Both the position numbers and the translations under genes were made by a program. From contig DASXLL010000370.1 in the NCBI GenBank assembly GCA_036496265.1, positions 5,206 to 69,205 of the forward strand: a stretch of DNA of 64,000 nucleotides, written 5' to 3'. Of the stretch, positions 8,330-16,804 are shown in pieces. This DNA is from CAYLLN01 sp036496265. Its GTDB lineage: Bacteria; Planctomycetota; Planctomycetia; Pirellulales; Pirellulaceae. Below the pieces are notes generated by a model. That model was given only the letters and a program-made list of their open reading frames with translations, did not search any database and was not told the origin of the DNA. The first letter of the stretch is position 1, and every line of letters begins with the position of its first letter.

Positions 8330-8696
8330 GGCTGCCACCGAAAAAGTTGTGCTTGGCTGTCCGCCGCGCGGCGTAGGCGCTGGCGCAAGGCCGGTTACGA
8401 CAGATATGCTTATCGTGCGGGAAATACATAAAAGATTGACACGAACGGCACTGCCCTCATAGCCAGCGGATTTTGCCTATCTTCCAAGCCTCCGGAGCTA
8501 TCAGCACAATTTGCCATCGCCGATTGCAAAGCAGCCGCGGGCACAGCACAATCCAGGCACGAAAACACGCGCAGCTACGACATTTGCGGGGATTCACGCG
8601 GTTCTATCGGTTCCGCGGCGTCAGTGCTGGCGTCCGAGCGATAGCGACTGAGTCACCTAGCGATAGCAACGGACTTCCAGGTTTAGGAGCCATTCG
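8330..8696. other. divergent intergenic region
   Basis: This gap separates the barrel gene (minus) from the ThuA gene (plus) and must hold both promoters. An AT-rich stretch around 8425-8445 is the most promoter-like part, but no -35/-10 pair with good spacing is convincing. No small gene, repeat or RNA was recognised. Confidence 0.5.
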
Positions 8697-9530
8697 ATGC
8701 AACGTTGTTCTCATTTCAGCACCCGGATTTTGAGCCTGTTGGCGATCGCCGCCGCCGGTCTGACCGCCAACATGCCATCCGCGTCTGCCCAAGAGACAGC
8801 GGTAAAACCAATCAAGGCCCTTCTCGTGCTCGGCGGCTGCTGTCACGACTACAAAACCCAGCAAGACATTCTTTCGAAGGGCCTAGCCGCCCGAGCTCGC
8901 CTCGAAGTCACCATCGCTTACGATCCCGACACCACCAACACGCACCTGAATCCCGTCTATGAGCGCAGCGATTGGGCCGCTGGCTACGATGTCATCATCC
9001 ACGACGAATGCTCGTCGCAGGTCAAAGACCCGGCGATCATCGATCGCATCTTGGAGCCCCATCGTCGCGGTTTGCCGTCTGTCGTGCTGCACTGTGGCAT
9101 GCACACCTATCGCAGTGAAGGCTGGCCCGAATCCACGCCCTGGTTCGATTTCACCGGCCTGGTTTCCACCGGCCACGGCCCCCAAGCCCCGATTCGCGTC
9201 GAATTCCTGAAAACCGACAGTCCCATCGCTCACGGCTTCGAGAATTGGACCACGATCAACGAGGAGCTTTACAACAACGCGGCCGGCAAGCTGCACGCCA
9301 CCGCCACCGCCCTCGCCCGCGGTAAGCAAACCGCCAAGAACAAAAAGGGTGAGGAATCCAACAACGACTACATCGTCGTCTGGACGAACAACTACCGTGG
9401 CGCCAAAGTCTTCGCCACCACGCTCGGCCACAACAACGGCACCGTCGAAGACCCGCGTTACCTCGACCTCGTCACCCGCGGCCTGCTCTGGTCCTGCGAT
9501 AAGCTCAACGATAAGTATCTTAAGAAATAA
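8697..9530 (+). CDS. secreted ThuA-like protein
   Basis: A 277-residue ThuA-fold protein, a class I glutamine-amidotransferase-like fold widespread in planctomycetes and linked with sugar or polysaccharide degradation; the biochemical role is unproven. Residues 1-31 are a signal peptide (ends SASAQE). The family pattern is clear: KALLVLGGCCHDY at the first strand, DVIIHDECSS in the middle, VLHCGMHTYR, then VSTGHGPQAP and the C-terminal KVFATTLGHNNG. The ATG has AGGAG eight bases upstream. It is followed closely by a convergent methyltransferase gene and has no operon partner. Confidence 0.88.
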   Translation: MQRCSHFSTRILSLLAIAAAGLTANMPSASAQETAVKPIKALLVLGGCCHDYKTQQDILSKGLAARARLEVTIAYDPDTTNTHLNPVYERSDWAAGYDVIIHDECSSQVKDPAIIDRILEPHRRGLPSVVLHCGMHTYRSEGWPESTPWFDFTGLVSTGHGPQAPIRVEFLKTDSPIAHGFENWTTINEELYNNAAGKLHATATALARGKQTAKNKKGEESNNDYIVVWTNNYRGAKVFATTLGHNNGTVEDPRYLDLVTRGLLWSCDKLNDKYLKK

Positions 9531-9539
9531 GCTGCTTCG

Positions 9540-10154
9540 TCACTTCGTCGCCATACCGCGATATACGTAGCCGCTGATCTTCGGCATTTTTTCGAGATAC
9601 TGCTCGCGGCTGTCGATCGCCGAATACGGCTGCGTCGCCACGAGTTCTTTGATATTGCGATCGAGCTTGCAACCATCGCCCAGCAGCGATTGCAGCCAGC
9701 TCATCCTCCGCTGCCACTTTTGAACGGCCGCTTCCGGGCTCAGCCCATGCTCAAGGAACAAAAACCGGCCCCGTGGCCGAAGCACGCGGAAAATTTCGCT
9801 GGTCGCCTGACATGGGTCGGCCACGCTACAGAGCGTGAATGTGCTCACGACGCAATCCAACGTCCCATCGGCAAAAGGCAATGCTTCGCCGCGCAGCCGA
9901 TGATGATCCACCTCGATCCCGGTCTGCTCGATGCGCCGCAGCGCCAACCGGTGCATCCCCGCATTCGGATCCACTGTTGAAATCCTGCGCACGCTCTCCG
10001 GATAGTGCGGCAAATTCAGCCCGGTGCCAAAGCCGATCTCCAAAATCCGCCCCTCCGCACTCGCCAACAACTCCTTCCGGTATCCTCCAATGAACGGCTG
10101 ACCCAGCAGATAATCGCAAATCCGCGGAAAGATGACTTGCGAATAAAATCCCAT
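9540..10154 (-). CDS. class I SAM-dependent methyltransferase (METTL7/UbiE-like)
   Basis: A 204-residue methyltransferase. Motif I is ILEIGFGTGLN (about residues 36-46), the acidic loop is VDPNAGM, post-I is GEALPFADGTLDCVVSTFTLCSV and motif III is LRPRGRFLFLEHG. The N-terminus MGFYSQVIFPRICDYLLG matches the usual start of this group, so ATG is chosen over a TTG fifteen codons upstream. The C-terminal third (KLDRNIKELV...YVYRGMATK) is like that of methyltransferase type-11 proteins related to METTL7. Substrate unknown; single gene. Confidence 0.85.
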   Translation of the reverse strand: MGFYSQVIFPRICDYLLGQPFIGGYRKELLASAEGRILEIGFGTGLNLPHYPESVRRISTVDPNAGMHRLALRRIEQTGIEVDHHRLRGEALPFADGTLDCVVSTFTLCSVADPCQATSEIFRVLRPRGRFLFLEHGLSPEAAVQKWQRRMSWLQSLLGDGCKLDRNIKELVATQPYSAIDSREQYLEKMPKISGYVYRGMATK

Positions 10155-10238
10155 CGGGCACGCTCGCTTTGCGAATTGAATGAATTCGCCGCGGCCCAAT
10201 TCTATTGACGATTGATCACCAGTGACAATCGGCCGATG

Positions 10239-11894
10239 CTACCGATGCCGGTTCCATTCCACGGCCAGCGGCGCGCCAGCCAGCCGCGAAAACGGCACCA
10301 GAAGAATAATCCCGCCCAGAATGTCCAACATCGAAGCGGCCCCGGATGGAACCAGCCACAGCGAGATCGAACCCAGCAGCGCCACGATTAAAACCCACAG
10401 CGCCACCATCGCGCCGACATGCTCGATTGGCAACAGCTGGCTGCTTAACAAAGCCCGCATCACAAAAACTGCCGCGACCAACTTCACAACCAGACAAACA
10501 GCCGCAATCCACGGCACGACTGACTTCGCCAGCGGCTGGTAGTCGGTATAGATGTTGACCCAAATCCCGAATCCCATGCCGCCGATAATCAACAGCACCA
10601 TGGCGGTTGTAAAAAGATGAACCAACCACGGCCGTCCGGTCAGCCCGATCCAAAACCCCTCGACCATTTGTTTCCAGGTCACACAAAGCAGAAAGAAGGC
10701 AATCAGCGGCGGCAGCACCGCCACTTTCCAAGCCGGCGTCTGCCGCGCAATCTCCATCAACGTCTGACCGAAGCCCGGACGCAGAAAAATTAACAGCCCC
10801 ATTGGCAGCGCAGCCAGCCACACGGCAAGCGTGCTGAGCACGCCCATCAGGAACTTGTCGCGAACGACTGCCGGACTGGAAATGGGCCGCGCGAATAAAA
10901 ACGACTCGTACGACGATTTCGCGGACACATCGATACCACCGATGTTCCCCATCGCACCGCCAGACACGGTCGCCATAAGGATTGCGAGGCCAACAAATAT
11001 GCCCAGGAACTTCCACGTTTGTCCCAAATCGCTTGGATCGGCGAGCAACACGACTGGAGCGAAGGATAACGTCACCCCTAAGGTCATTACGGGGGGATAC
11101 CAGCCGATGGAGCGAAGTTCTAACCAGACTTGCGCCGCACTTGCCGACGAAAACGGATGCTCCGCCGGCTTCCGCCACGCCGCCAGTCGCTCCATCAACC
11201 GGCTCCACAGCCGCCAGTCGTACGAATCGCCGCGGCGACCCATCGTCACGCCGTTAAGCGCGAACCAATAGGCGATCGGGACGAGCGCCAAAACCAAAAA
11301 GGCCGCCACGAACGGCTCCGCTGCCGGTCCAAACCGATTGAAGCCGAACGCGATCCCCCCCAGCACCCAGCCGAACGTCGCCGCACCCGCCACCACCGTC
11401 AAAATCCCCTGAATCCACTTTTGCGCAAACGGCGTCCATGCCAGCGCCTGAAACACCGTTAAGAACAATGTGAGCGCGGCGGTCGGCGCCAGAATCGGCG
11501 CGGTGACATCCGCCGGCCGCAGCACGAAATATGCCACGATCAGCCAAACGACCGCTACCGTCGCCGCGCCAGCGGCCATCGGCACCGTCACGAGCATCCG
11601 CGACGAGACCGGCAACACCAGCATATGCGTAGGCGGACAGACTTCTCCCATCCGATTTCCCGACATGCAAAACGACGCAATCACCATAACGATGATCAAT
11701 GCACACGGAGCACCGAGATACAAGCCGACCATCGTGACCGCCCCATCACCCCAATGCGTGCGGGCATACGGCGTGAGCAAGTGGCTCGTCGTAATTGCCA
11801 TCAGCAAGTAGGCCGCGGCCACCGCAAATCCCCAGCGATTGCGCCAATAGATCTGCCACAGAATTGCGCGGACAGGCATGTACGCCGAGAACAT
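10239..11894 (-). CDS. ABC transporter permease (ABC-2 type)
   Basis: A 551-residue integral membrane protein with about twelve hydrophobic segments grouped in two halves. It is the last gene of the regulator-ATPase-permease operon: its ATG lies three bases after the ATPase stop, and its Shine-Dalgarno AGGAGG is made by the ATPase's last codons. It has no periplasmic binding domain, so export or membrane-homeostasis roles are more likely than uptake. The substrate cannot be deduced; YtrA-regulated exporters of this layout respond to cell-envelope stress in Firmicutes, which is only an analogy. Confidence 0.82.
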   Translation of the reverse strand: MFSAYMPVRAILWQIYWRNRWGFAVAAAYLLMAITTSHLLTPYARTHWGDGAVTMVGLYLGAPCALIIVMVIASFCMSGNRMGEVCPPTHMLVLPVSSRMLVTVPMAAGAATVAVVWLIVAYFVLRPADVTAPILAPTAALTLFLTVFQALAWTPFAQKWIQGILTVVAGAATFGWVLGGIAFGFNRFGPAAEPFVAAFLVLALVPIAYWFALNGVTMGRRGDSYDWRLWSRLMERLAAWRKPAEHPFSSASAAQVWLELRSIGWYPPVMTLGVTLSFAPVVLLADPSDLGQTWKFLGIFVGLAILMATVSGGAMGNIGGIDVSAKSSYESFLFARPISSPAVVRDKFLMGVLSTLAVWLAALPMGLLIFLRPGFGQTLMEIARQTPAWKVAVLPPLIAFFLLCVTWKQMVEGFWIGLTGRPWLVHLFTTAMVLLIIGGMGFGIWVNIYTDYQPLAKSVVPWIAAVCLVVKLVAAVFVMRALLSSQLLPIEHVGAMVALWVLIVALLGSISLWLVPSGAASMLDILGGIILLVPFSRLAGAPLAVEWNRHR

Positions 11895-11897
11895 CGT

Positions 11898-12824
11898 CTA
11901 AACCTCCTGAACCGGGGCCGAGGAGTTGCCAACCTGAGCCAAAAAAATCTCGTCCAGCGACAGCCACTGCTGCCCAACGACTTCGGCTCCCGCGGCCGAA
12001 GCGGCCAACGTCAAGTCGTCCAATCTGCCACGGGCAACAGCAATCCATTCGCGGCCACCACCTTCCCAGCTCAGCACTCCATTCAGCGCCGGCGGCTGGC
12101 GCCGCTCTCCGTCAAAACGCAACGTCAGCCGATGATGTGACTGCTTGACGACGTCGAGTTCACCCGCAAACACGACCCGCCCACCGCGCAGCATCGCGAC
12201 ACAGTCTGAGACGCGCTCGACTTCTTCCAGCAAGTGCGACGAAAACAAAACCGTCCGGCCTTCATCCGCAATCGTCCGAACAATCGCGCCCAGAATGTCG
12301 CGGCGAACGATCGGATCGAGCCCGCTCGATGGCTCATCGAGCAGCAGCAACTCCGGCCGATACGCTAATGCCACAACCAGTCCCGCCCGCGCCCGTTGTC
12401 CCTTGGACAGGTTTTTCACCTTGGTCGCCGGATCGAGCGCGAACTGCCGTCGCAAATCCTGGGCATATCCCTCATCCCATGTCGGATAAAACGCCCGCAT
12501 GTACCGCATCAGCTCATCGACCCGCATCCACCCCGGCAGGTCGCCTTCCTCCGACAAATAGCCGACGCGCGACAGCACATTCACCGGGTCTTTCACCGGA
12601 TCGAGGCCGAAAACGCGGACCGATCCGCTTTGAGCCTTCAGCAACCCCAGCACATGCCGAATCAGCGTCGTTTTTCCCGCGCCATTCGCCCCCACGAGGC
12701 CGAAGACCACGCCCCGTGGCACTTCCAGGCTCACGTTGTCGAGCGCTCGTTTCGCGCCGAACTGGCGGGTGACATTCGAAATCTCCACGACGTTGTCAGG
12801 CGAAACCACTGCGTTCTGGTACAT
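11898..12824 (-). CDS. ABC transporter ATP-binding protein
   Basis: A 308-residue ATPase with Walker A GANGAGKT at residues 45-52, an altered signature motif LSKGQRARAGL (LSGGQ in most relatives) at about 148, Walker B LLLLDEPSSGLDP and a switch histidine in FSSHLLEE. The roughly 85-residue C-terminal extension after the nucleotide-binding domain is typical of ABC-2 type exporters. A strong AAGGAG seven bases upstream of the ATG lies in the end of the GntR gene. It powers the permease encoded immediately downstream. Confidence 0.92.
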   Translation of the reverse strand: MYQNAVVSPDNVVEISNVTRQFGAKRALDNVSLEVPRGVVFGLVGANGAGKTTLIRHVLGLLKAQSGSVRVFGLDPVKDPVNVLSRVGYLSEEGDLPGWMRVDELMRYMRAFYPTWDEGYAQDLRRQFALDPATKVKNLSKGQRARAGLVVALAYRPELLLLDEPSSGLDPIVRRDILGAIVRTIADEGRTVLFSSHLLEEVERVSDCVAMLRGGRVVFAGELDVVKQSHHRLTLRFDGERRQPPALNGVLSWEGGGREWIAVARGRLDDLTLAASAAGAEVVGQQWLSLDEIFLAQVGNSSAPVQEV

Positions 12825-12825
12825 G

Positions 12826-13227
12826 TCATTTCTCCTTCGTTCGTGCGGCCGCCGCCATTTCCTCGTCCCGCTGCTGAATCAACTCGATCAGCGTTTCCGT
12901 TTTGACGTCCATCTGCCGCGCTTCGGCCAAGAGAGCGTTGATGCGCTCATTAATGATTTTCAGCCGCTCGCGCCGGGCCAGCGGTGAGGTCGTATCCGAA
13001 ACATACGTCCCCGCCGTCCGCCGCTTGGTCACCACACCAGCCAACTCCAGCTCCCGATACGCCCGCGCCACCGTGTTCGGATTCACCAACAGCTGCTCCG
13101 CCAGCGTCCGAATCGGCGGCAACTCCTCCCCCGCCTCCAATCGCCCCGACGCCACCAGATATTTCACCTGGTTCACGATCTGCAAATAGATCGGCACGCC
13201 ATCGTGGGAGGAGATGTGGAGCTTCAC
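12826..13227 (-). CDS. GntR-family transcriptional regulator (YtrA-like)
   Basis: A 133-residue regulator. A winged helix-turn-helix at about residues 8-72 carries the family signature (GVPIYLQIVNQVKYLVASG, LPPIRTLAEQLLVNPNTVAR, LELAGVVTKRRTAGTYV). The C-terminal 55 residues are a short helical dimerisation region (ending EMAAAARTKEK), so it belongs to the YtrA class without a ligand-binding domain. GTG start is preferred because homologues begin at xKLHIS; a TTG lies four codons upstream. It is the first gene of the ABC operon and probably represses it through the palindrome at 13262-13283. Confidence 0.88.
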   Translation of the reverse strand: MKLHISSHDGVPIYLQIVNQVKYLVASGRLEAGEELPPIRTLAEQLLVNPNTVARAYRELELAGVVTKRRTAGTYVSDTTSPLARRERLKIINERINALLAEARQMDVKTETLIELIQQRDEEMAAAARTKEK

Positions 13228-13261
13228 GGGCAGACGCAAACGGCCGAGGGCAATCGATCAC

Positions 13262-13283
13262 TTGTACTAACTCATTAATACAA
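13262..13283. promoter_or_regulatory. candidate operator of the GntR-ABC operon
   Basis: TTGTACTAA and TTAATACAA form 9-bp arms with one mismatch around a CTCA spacer, 34 bases before the regulator's start. The position and the inverted-repeat form suit a GntR dimer acting on its own promoter. Binding is an inference. Confidence 0.6.
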
Positions 13284-13322
13284 ATGCCACGGGCAAATGT
13301 CAACACCCGACTTGGCTGTAAT

Positions 13323-13727
13323 TCAGGGCGCAAGTAACACGGCCCGAAAACCTGCCTGCTCAAAATGGCGGTCGGCGGTAAGGGCATCAACGAGCTTGCG
13401 CTTGGCCATCACCGCAAACGAGATACAGTCAGTTAGCGACCAGGCTTTGTCCGACCGATTACAAAACAGCTCGAAACCGGCTTCATAGATCTCCGGCTGA
13501 TATCCCACCACTTCAAACATTGGATCCGAGCGTACCGCACGCAGAAATGCCGCCACCGTGCCGCGCGAAGCCGGTGCGGAAAGCGCGTCGGCCAATTCCA
13601 TAAGGACCCACTCAGTCGTCAGGAGCCGGCCGGTGAATTCCTCCAAGAAGCCTGCCACGCGGGCGTGCGCTTCATCGCGCGGATTGAGCCAGCCAATCAA
13701 CGCGAAGGTGTCGGCGAAAACGATCAT
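13323..13727 (-). CDS. PIN-domain ribonuclease toxin (VapC-like)
   Basis: A 134-residue single-domain PIN protein. The acidic Mg2+-binding quartet is intact: Asp6 (VFADTFALIG), Glu44 (TEWVLMELADAL), Asp100 (SLTDCISFAVM) and Asp119 (ALTADRHFEQAGF). VapC-type toxins cleave RNA, often tRNA or rRNA loops. Its ATG overlaps the stop of the antitoxin gene (ATGA), so translation is coupled. The protein looks complete and likely active. Confidence 0.9.
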   Translation of the reverse strand: MIVFADTFALIGWLNPRDEAHARVAGFLEEFTGRLLTTEWVLMELADALSAPASRGTVAAFLRAVRSDPMFEVVGYQPEIYEAGFELFCNRSDKAWSLTDCISFAVMAKRKLVDALTADRHFEQAGFRAVLLAP

Positions 13728-13939
13728 CGCTTGGGTGTACCGAGACGATAGTGCTCGTGTTGTTTGGCAAGATCGGTCGGCAAATCAGCGGCTGCGCCCT
13801 TGAATTGGATATATCGCTGTCCAAACGGGACAGCAGCTTCCGTCGAAGGAGTGCTGATTTTTACCCGCGTCCCCTCTGGAAGCGAAGTTGCAGCGTCCGG
13901 TACGACGACTCCATTTTTCACAGTTCCCTCGATTTCCAT
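13724..13939 (-). CDS. antitoxin (DUF104-like) of the PIN toxin
   Basis: A 71-residue protein whose N-terminus EIEGTVKNGVVVPD...LPEGTRVKIS has the pattern of DUF104/AF2212-like antitoxins, a small beta-fold that in other genomes precedes PIN toxins. GGGAGG lies just before the ATG; nine codons of upstream open frame are ignored. The C-terminal half (FGQRYIQFKGAAADLPTD...HYRLGTPKR) would wrap the toxin. Overlaps the toxin start by four bases. Confidence 0.82.
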   Translation of the reverse strand: MEIEGTVKNGVVVPDAATSLPEGTRVKISTPSTEAAVPFGQRYIQFKGAAADLPTDLAKQHEHYRLGTPKR

Positions 13940-14044
13940 GCCGACCTCCCGAGTCTGCAATCGCATGCATGACTACCGACGTAATTATACTTCGCGGAAG
14001 CGCGGATAGGGAAATGCCAGAGCCCTGTCTCCCGATTCGTTACA

Positions 14045-16570
14045 CTATTCCCGCTGCAGCCGCGTCCTCGGCGTCATCGCCGCCTGCCTGCCCGGTGCTT
14101 TCGGCCCCAGAGCAACTCCGATCCAGCCGTCGTGAATCACGAATTGCGTCACTTGCTGGTCGCGCAGCTGCGGGGCCTGAGAAATCTGCTGATTGATGAC
14201 GTGCAGCTTGCGGTTCCGCGACAAAACGCGGGCGAAGATGGCGCTGAGGGCCGTGCGCTGGCCAAGCGAGAGCGGGCGATTGTCGCCGATCAGCTCGATG
14301 ATGCCATCGCGATAGAGATTCGCGTCCAACTGGTCCGCGCTCGGTGCATAATAGGCGTGTACCGTAAAATTCGTCCAGCGATTTTTCGTGCCTTCCTGCG
14401 CTAGCTCTTTCAGCCGAATCGTCAGCCGCACGTGGCCGTCCTGGCAATCGACGCGAATCGGGTCCTCATCGGCAAACGTGACGAACACATTTTCCGGCAG
14501 GTCTTCGGGCACTTCAATTTTCCGAGTCGGACTGAACCGAGTTGTCATTTCCTTGAACAGCTCGACCAACTCCGCTCGCCGGCCATGTAGATGAAGCTGA
14601 TCGAGGATATTGTTCATCGCCGTCTCGTGAACCTGTACGCTGAGCATGCTGTCGCTCGGCGCCTGCGGCCGCGGCGTGTGTGCCCCGATTTCATCGCGCG
14701 ACGCCAGCCGATACCGTGCGATCAGCCGATCCGCCGTCGTCTCCATCTCGACCGGCGTCGGCTCCAGGCTGAGATCGCGGAGGGGCTTGATCACCTTGAC
14801 CTGAAATTCCTGCTTCGACTTTTCAAGTTGCTTTTCCACCTGCGCATCGAGCTGCGTCGTCGCCCGGCCGACAATCTTCCCTTCCACCTCGCCTTTCGCT
14901 GCCATCTGCGAGTTGTCGTACTGATTGCGGGCGATGTTGCGAACCAGTGGCCCAATGAGCGGAATGGGGTCAAAATCCGTCTCGAAATCGGCCAGATCGT
15001 TGTTGGAATTCGCCTCGGCTTCGGCGGAAAACATCCGGATCCCGCGGCGATCGATCGTCAGTCGCTTGCGGGCTCGAAACATCGACCAGCCGCGTTGATA
15101 AAACGTCGCCGGCCCCTTGGACGACGACGTGTCCGACAAAACATCGCCCATCGCTTCGAGCCCGACATTCCAGCGGTGCTTATCCGGCGTCAAAACAACC
15201 TTCACTTTGGTATTCGTCTGGGCCTGACCCGAAACCCACGCGCCCAGGATCGTGTCATCGACCGCTTCGACTTGCGGCGACTGCGACGGAATCATCCGAT
15301 TCGCCAGATCGTCCGAGATCGCTACGCGGACATTCGCGTTTCGGTAATAAGCGTTCACCGCTTCGGCCAAATCGCGCACCGCCCCATCCGGCGACCACCG
15401 CAAAATGTCATATTCGAGCGCGAGGGCATTCGCCGTGCTGGCCTTGAAGTCGTGCTCATACCGCTCGATCGCCGCCAGCAATGCAGGCAGGTCCGGCAAC
15501 TCGGCTGCCCGCGCCTGAAGCTGCTCGTCGAGCGACTTGAACGGCGGCGTACACAAAAACTTCTCTTGCTGGTGCGAAAGCTGCGTGCTGTGCAGGCGAT
15601 GCAAAATGTCGCGGGCCAGCTCGCGTTGCTCAGCCGGAGTGCGGCTGCTGGAATCAAATTCGATGCAAGCCCGGTCGATCAACAGATACTTTCGCCAATG
15701 TGCGGCCGCCCCCGTCGCTTGCAGCATCTGATCAACCTCGGCCAGCGAACCCATCCACGCGTGGCGATCGACGATCGGCGCTGCAACGGTCGAATCGCTC
15801 TTCGCCAGTGAATGAACGATGTCCCAGATCACCATCCGGCGGACGATCGAATAGCCGGCCCGAAGTATTTTTGATCGCCCTTGATCATCGCCAGCCTGTT
15901 GCGACAGCGTCTTGGCCGCATCTGCCGACTGCCGGAGATTAGCCAACTCGTAACCAACCCTCGGATCGCTCAGCGAATTCGTAGCGACAATCCGCTCCAA
16001 CGTGGCGATCGTCTGCTCGGCCCAATTGGCCGCCGACGGAACGCTCGTCACCAGTGACTGAAGCTGCTCGATCAAAGCAATCGGGTGCGACCACGCATGC
16101 GCGCCTGGAACTGCCGGTTCTGGCATCGGAAACGGGCTCGGATTGGCCGGCAGCGGCAATTGCGGCTGAAGCTCTTGAGGCTGCGGCAGCGGCGATGGAC
16201 GGACCAAAGTCGCGCTCAGCCGAATATCCGGCATCGCTGAGGTCTCGAGCAAATCGCCCAGGTCCGGTCCGGTGGCAACGGGCAACGCCGGCGTCTCATG
16301 AATCGATGGATCGAGGCTGATTTGATCCGCAATCAGCGGCCCAATCGGCGCCATCTGCGGCCGCAACTCCGTCGTCGCTATGACCGGATTGCGATCGCGG
16401 GGAGTCGCGGCTCGCGAACTTGCTGCACCGAGCGTCGCAACTCGCCGCGCTCGAGATTCATGGGGTTCCTGCGTCCGCCACCAGGCCAGCGGCGCCAAAA
16501 TCACCAGCCCCGCGACGACCATCGCCAGCGCCACCAGATGCCACGAAAAATCACGCGCCTGTCGGCTCAT
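14045..16570 (-). CDS. large membrane-anchored protein of unknown function
   Basis: An 841-residue protein with one N-terminal transmembrane helix (about residues 11-30, HLVALAMVVAGLVILAPLAWW), so the body is periplasmic. Residues 40-170 are proline-rich and low in complexity; the rest is mixed alpha/beta, including a helix-rich region at 190-420 and a C-terminal region (from about 560) with alternating helices and strands (GKIVGRATTQLDAQVEKQLEKSKQEF). AAGGA is placed ten bases before the ATG. It is monocistronic. I recognise no domain; planctomycetes commonly carry one such protein, possibly in cell-envelope architecture. Confidence 0.78.
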   Translation of the reverse strand: MSRQARDFSWHLVALAMVVAGLVILAPLAWWRTQEPHESRARRVATLGAASSRAATPRDRNPVIATTELRPQMAPIGPLIADQISLDPSIHETPALPVATGPDLGDLLETSAMPDIRLSATLVRPSPLPQPQELQPQLPLPANPSPFPMPEPAVPGAHAWSHPIALIEQLQSLVTSVPSAANWAEQTIATLERIVATNSLSDPRVGYELANLRQSADAAKTLSQQAGDDQGRSKILRAGYSIVRRMVIWDIVHSLAKSDSTVAAPIVDRHAWMGSLAEVDQMLQATGAAAHWRKYLLIDRACIEFDSSSRTPAEQRELARDILHRLHSTQLSHQQEKFLCTPPFKSLDEQLQARAAELPDLPALLAAIERYEHDFKASTANALALEYDILRWSPDGAVRDLAEAVNAYYRNANVRVAISDDLANRMIPSQSPQVEAVDDTILGAWVSGQAQTNTKVKVVLTPDKHRWNVGLEAMGDVLSDTSSSKGPATFYQRGWSMFRARKRLTIDRRGIRMFSAEAEANSNNDLADFETDFDPIPLIGPLVRNIARNQYDNSQMAAKGEVEGKIVGRATTQLDAQVEKQLEKSKQEFQVKVIKPLRDLSLEPTPVEMETTADRLIARYRLASRDEIGAHTPRPQAPSDSMLSVQVHETAMNNILDQLHLHGRRAELVELFKEMTTRFSPTRKIEVPEDLPENVFVTFADEDPIRVDCQDGHVRLTIRLKELAQEGTKNRWTNFTVHAYYAPSADQLDANLYRDGIIELIGDNRPLSLGQRTALSAIFARVLSRNRKLHVINQQISQAPQLRDQQVTQFVIHDGWIGVALGPKAPGRQAAMTPRTRLQRE

Positions 16571-16774
16571 CAGACAAGTTCCTTCATTCTCAATGCGCGC
16601 AAAAAACGGACGCGGCGGGCGCAGCTACTGTGAAAATCGGCGGTCTATATGTCTTGGCGAAAGTGGCGTTCCAGCTAGCGTCGCCGCTGCGTTAACCGGC
16701 ACACTTTATTCCCCCGCGCCTGGTGAAAGCGGCCCCGATTTGTGAAGATGTGCCGGTTACGAAAACATTCCGTT

Positions 16775-16797
16775 TGATCTCTGATCTCTGACTTCTG
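16775..16797. repeat. GATCTCT heptamer array
   Basis: Two to three head-to-tail copies of TGATCTC/TGACTTC just before the D-aminoacylase start, so that its ribosome-binding region is repeat-derived. A two-word relative lies at 3611-3624. Confidence 0.7.
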
Positions 16798-16804
16798 CCC
16801 CCTT

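Noticed and set aside
14591..15811. 406-codon open frame on the plus strand
   Set aside because: It is antisense to the 841-residue anchored protein; Arg/Leu/Ile-rich with no recognisable domain.
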